A stretch of DNA of 7,448 nucleotides from an uncultured Lachnospiraceae bacterium. Its GTDB lineage: Bacteria; Bacillota; Clostridia; Lachnospirales; Lachnospiraceae. Numbering within the stretch: the first letter of the stretch is position 1; each line of letters opens with the position of its first letter. Shown piece after piece: positions 5,368-7,448 of this stretch. The notes beneath the pieces were generated by a model that saw only the letters and a program-made list of their open reading frames with translations, was not told where the DNA came from and searched no databases. The stretch is taken from positions 1 to 7,448 of the forward strand of contig CAJUIM010000148.1 in the NCBI GenBank assembly GCA_910586275.1, in the 5' to 3' direction. Both the position numbers and the translations under genes were made by a program.

Positions 5368-7260
5368 ATGCCGGGACCACAGAGAGGAGTAAAACCAAAA
5401 TTGCAGGATCCGATGGGATTGTTTAAGCGAATGATGAAATTTGTGCTGAAGGATTATTGGGCGGCTGCAATTGTGGTATTGATCTGTATTGTTGTCACTG
5501 TCCTTGCCAGCGTGCAGGGCACCATGTTTACAAAGACGTTAATTGACGATTATATCATGCCGCTGATTGGTCAGGAGCACCCGGATTTTTCAGGGCTGAC
5601 GGCAGCCATTACGAGAGTGGCCTGTTTCTATGGGGTGGGGGTTGTGGCAGCTTATGCACAGGCCAGAATTATGGCGCTGATTACCCAGGGCATGATGCGC
5701 AATTTCCGGGATGCCATGTTTATGCATATGGAAAGCCTGCCCATCAGCTATTTTGACAGGCATCCTCACGGGGACATTATGTCACTGTATACCAATGACA
5801 TTGATACGCTTCGTCAGATGATCAGCCAGTCCATCCCTCAGCTGATCAACAGTGCCATTACGATTGTGAGCGTGTTTATCAGCATGGTGATGCTGAGCAT
5901 CCCGCTGACGGCAATCACTCTTTTTATGGTGGCCGTGATGCTGCTTGTCACCGGCAAGGTGGCAGGGCTGTCCGGCAGCAATTTTGTGGGACAGCAGCGG
6001 GCGTTGGGCAATCTGAACGGCTACATTGAGGAAATGATGAACGGGCAGAAGGTAGTGAAGGTTTTCTGCAGGGAAGAAGCCACTTTGGAAGAGTTCCGCA
6101 AGAGGAATGACGAACTGTTTGAGAATGCAAACCTTGCCAACCGATATGCCAATGTAATGGGACCGATCAACGGGAATCTGGGAAATATGAGTTATGTGCT
6201 CTGCGCCATGGTAGGGGGCGCGTTGGCACTCAATGGGTGGACCGGACTGACGGTGGGGAAACTGGCCAGCTTCCTGACGTTTAACCGAAGCTTTAACATG
6301 CCCATTAATCAGGTCAGCATGCAGTTCAACAGTATTATTATGGCTCTTGCCGGAGCGGAGCGGGTATTTAAGCTGCTGGACGAAGAGCCGGAGAAGGATG
6401 AGGGGTATGTGACGTTGGTAAATGCCCGGAAGACAGACGGGAAGCTGGAAGAAACCGGGGAGCATACCGGCATATGGGCGTGGAAGCATCCTCATAAGGC
6501 GGAAGGGACGGTTACTTACACGGAACTGAAGGGCGATGTGGTATTTGACGGCGTGGATTTCGGGTATGTGCCGGAGAAAATAGTGCTTCATGATGTGAAG
6601 CTGTATGCTACGCCGGGGCAGAAGATTGCTTTTGTCGGCTCTACCGGGGCAGGGAAGACGACCATAACCAACTTAATCAATCGTTTTTATGATATTCAAG
6701 ATGGAAAAATACGGTATGACGGCATTAACATCAATAAGATAAAGAAAGCGGACTTGCGGCGTTCCCTCGGCATAGTGCTGCAGGACACCCATCTGTTTAC
6801 AGGGACGGTGATGGATAATATCCGTTATGGGAAGCTGGATGCCACGGAACAGGAGGTTTATGCGGCAGCGCAGCTGGCCAATGCCCATAGCTTTATTTCC
6901 CGGCTGCCCAGAGGGTACTATACGGTACTGACCGGGGACGGCAGCAATCTCAGCCAGGGGCAGCGGCAGCTGCTTGCCATTGCCAGGGCGGCAATCGCCG
7001 ACCCGCCGGTACTGATTTTGGATGAGGCTACTTCCTCCATTGATACGCGCACGGAGAAAATCGTGCAGGACGGCATGGACCGGCTGATGGCCGGGCGGAC
7101 CACATTTGTCATTGCCCACCGGCTCTCCACGGTACGCAACAGTGACTGCATTATGGTACTGGAGCAGGGGCGTGTGATCGAAAGGGGTACCCATGACGAA
7201 TTGATTGAGCAGGAAGGCAAGTACTATCAGCTGTATACGGGCGGGGCGGTGGCACAGTAG
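5368..7260 (+). CDS. ABC exporter half-transporter with catalytic ATP site (BmrD/LmrD-like subunit)
   Basis: A 630-residue partner of the preceding subunit. A basic, proline-rich cytosolic N-terminus (1-20) precedes a six-helix exporter domain (about 31-332; helices near 31-50, 80-103, 157-176, 179-197, 269-290 and 296-325). The nucleotide-binding domain spans about 389-620. Motifs: Walker A GSTGAGKTT (424-432), Q-loop Gln472, signature LSQGQ (528-532) in place of LSGGQ, Walker B VLILDE (548-553) with catalytic Glu553, D-loop SSID (556-559), and AHR with switch His584. It supplies the hydrolytic half of the consensus site, while its altered signature faces the degenerate site of the first subunit. 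The stretch at about 342-388, including GIWAWKHPHK (368-377), makes the linker between membrane and nucleotide domains about 30 residues longer than usual, as in the larger subunits of such pairs. ATG 5368 follows AAAGGAG (5352-5358) with 9-nt spacing. The longer frame from 5305 overlaps the first subunit and is rejected. Confidence 0.93.
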   Translation: MPGPQRGVKPKLQDPMGLFKRMMKFVLKDYWAAAIVVLICIVVTVLASVQGTMFTKTLIDDYIMPLIGQEHPDFSGLTAAITRVACFYGVGVVAAYAQARIMALITQGMMRNFRDAMFMHMESLPISYFDRHPHGDIMSLYTNDIDTLRQMISQSIPQLINSAITIVSVFISMVMLSIPLTAITLFMVAVMLLVTGKVAGLSGSNFVGQQRALGNLNGYIEEMMNGQKVVKVFCREEATLEEFRKRNDELFENANLANRYANVMGPINGNLGNMSYVLCAMVGGALALNGWTGLTVGKLASFLTFNRSFNMPINQVSMQFNSIIMALAGAERVFKLLDEEPEKDEGYVTLVNARKTDGKLEETGEHTGIWAWKHPHKAEGTVTYTELKGDVVFDGVDFGYVPEKIVLHDVKLYATPGQKIAFVGSTGAGKTTITNLINRFYDIQDGKIRYDGININKIKKADLRRSLGIVLQDTHLFTGTVMDNIRYGKLDATEQEVYAAAQLANAHSFISRLPRGYYTVLTGDGSNLSQGQRQLLAIARAAIADPPVLILDEATSSIDTRTEKIVQDGMDRLMAGRTTFVIAHRLSTVRNSDCIMVLEQGRVIERGTHDELIEQEGKYYQLYTGGAVAQ

Positions 7261-7268
7261 AGCCTACC

Positions 7269-7312
7269 ACGGAAATCAATTTTCGGCTTTATGCCTGCGC
7301 CGGCATTTCCGT
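7269..7312 (+). repeat. Nested inverted repeat just after the exporter genes
   Basis: ACGGAAAT (7269-7276) is the exact reverse complement of ATTTCCGT (7305-7312). Inside, CGGC (7284-7287) can pair with GCCG (7299-7302). It begins 9 nt after the last stop codon. No T run follows, so it is not a classical intrinsic terminator; it could protect the 3' end of the mRNA or help Rho-type termination. Inference from pairing only. Confidence 0.45.
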
Positions 7313-7402
7313 TCAGAGCATCGGCAGGAACAGTCCGCTCCGTATGGCAGTCTCCCGGCATGGCGCTCCCTTCCGTCCGGCGGCTGCGGTGTATTGTGTT
7401 TT

Positions 7403-7441
7403 CAGTCCGGCATAAAAAATGGGGATTTCTAACTGTTTTTT
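7403..7441 (+). terminator. Weak candidate terminator near the window's right edge
   Basis: CAGT (7403-7406) pairs with ACTG (7432-7435), and AAAT (7417-7420) pairs with ATTT (7425-7428) around GGGG. Six T (7436-7441) follow directly. The stem is short and AT-rich, much weaker than a normal terminator, so this is only a candidate. The window ends seven bases later. Confidence 0.2.
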
Positions 7442-7448
7442 CCGGCAG

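Noticed and set aside
5782..6591. 269-codon open frame on the - strand
   Set aside because: It is antisense to the second ABC subunit, and its composition is typical of the reverse complement of a real gene.
7205..7432. 75-codon + frame running off the end of the second ABC gene
   Set aside because: Its first part overlaps the ABC gene in another frame, the remainder has no coherent domain and shows low-quality composition, and no ribosome binding site precedes an internal start.

Overview
The window looks like ordinary chromosomal DNA from an anaerobic member of the Bacillota, most likely a Lachnospiraceae-type Clostridia. This is inferred from the medium-GC coding style, the strong AGGAG-type ribosome binding sites, the dense co-directional gene packing, and an ABC exporter pair of a kind I associate with that family. 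No rRNA, tRNA, CRISPR array, transposase, phage gene or attachment site is visible.

All eight supported genes lie on the + strand. Bases 1-169 are GC-rich and non-coding. A good sigma-A-type promoter (170-198) follows, then a leader of about 86 nt and a 77-residue conserved-looking protein of unknown function (291-524). Next come a RidA deaminase (571-954), a shikimate kinase-like P-loop kinase with altered substrate residues (947-1453), and an EamA/DMT-family permease (1450-2343). These last three are linked by short overlaps (8 nt and 4 nt), so they are probably translationally coupled. After 55 nt comes a Gfo/Idh/MocA-type oxidoreductase (2399-3373), then 16 nt later an unrecognised 56-residue protein (3390-3560).

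The right half (3618-7260) encodes two ABC half-transporters with a 1-nt gap between them. Their motifs fit a heterodimeric type IV exporter with one degenerate and one consensus ATP site. The first subunit has a broken Walker A glycine, Asp in place of the catalytic Glu, and Gln in place of the switch His, but a canonical signature. The second has intact catalytic motifs but an LSQGQ signature and a longer linker between its membrane and nucleotide-binding parts. This is the arrangement of the BmrCD, LmrCD and TM287/288 exporters.

The last 188 bases (7261-7448) carry no supported gene. They hold an inverted repeat (7269-7312) and a weak hairpin followed by six T (7403-7441), which may end the transcript. 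The left genes look like a housekeeping or metabolite-damage cluster (RidA, a small-molecule kinase, a permease, an oxidoreductase), but nothing in the sequence joins them into a single pathway. I found no convincing new multi-gene system. The points most worth a second look are the kinase-like protein with its altered pocket and internal 12-bp hairpin, the unusual Walker A of the first ABC subunit, the two small unknown proteins, and possible alternative leader structures before the first gene.
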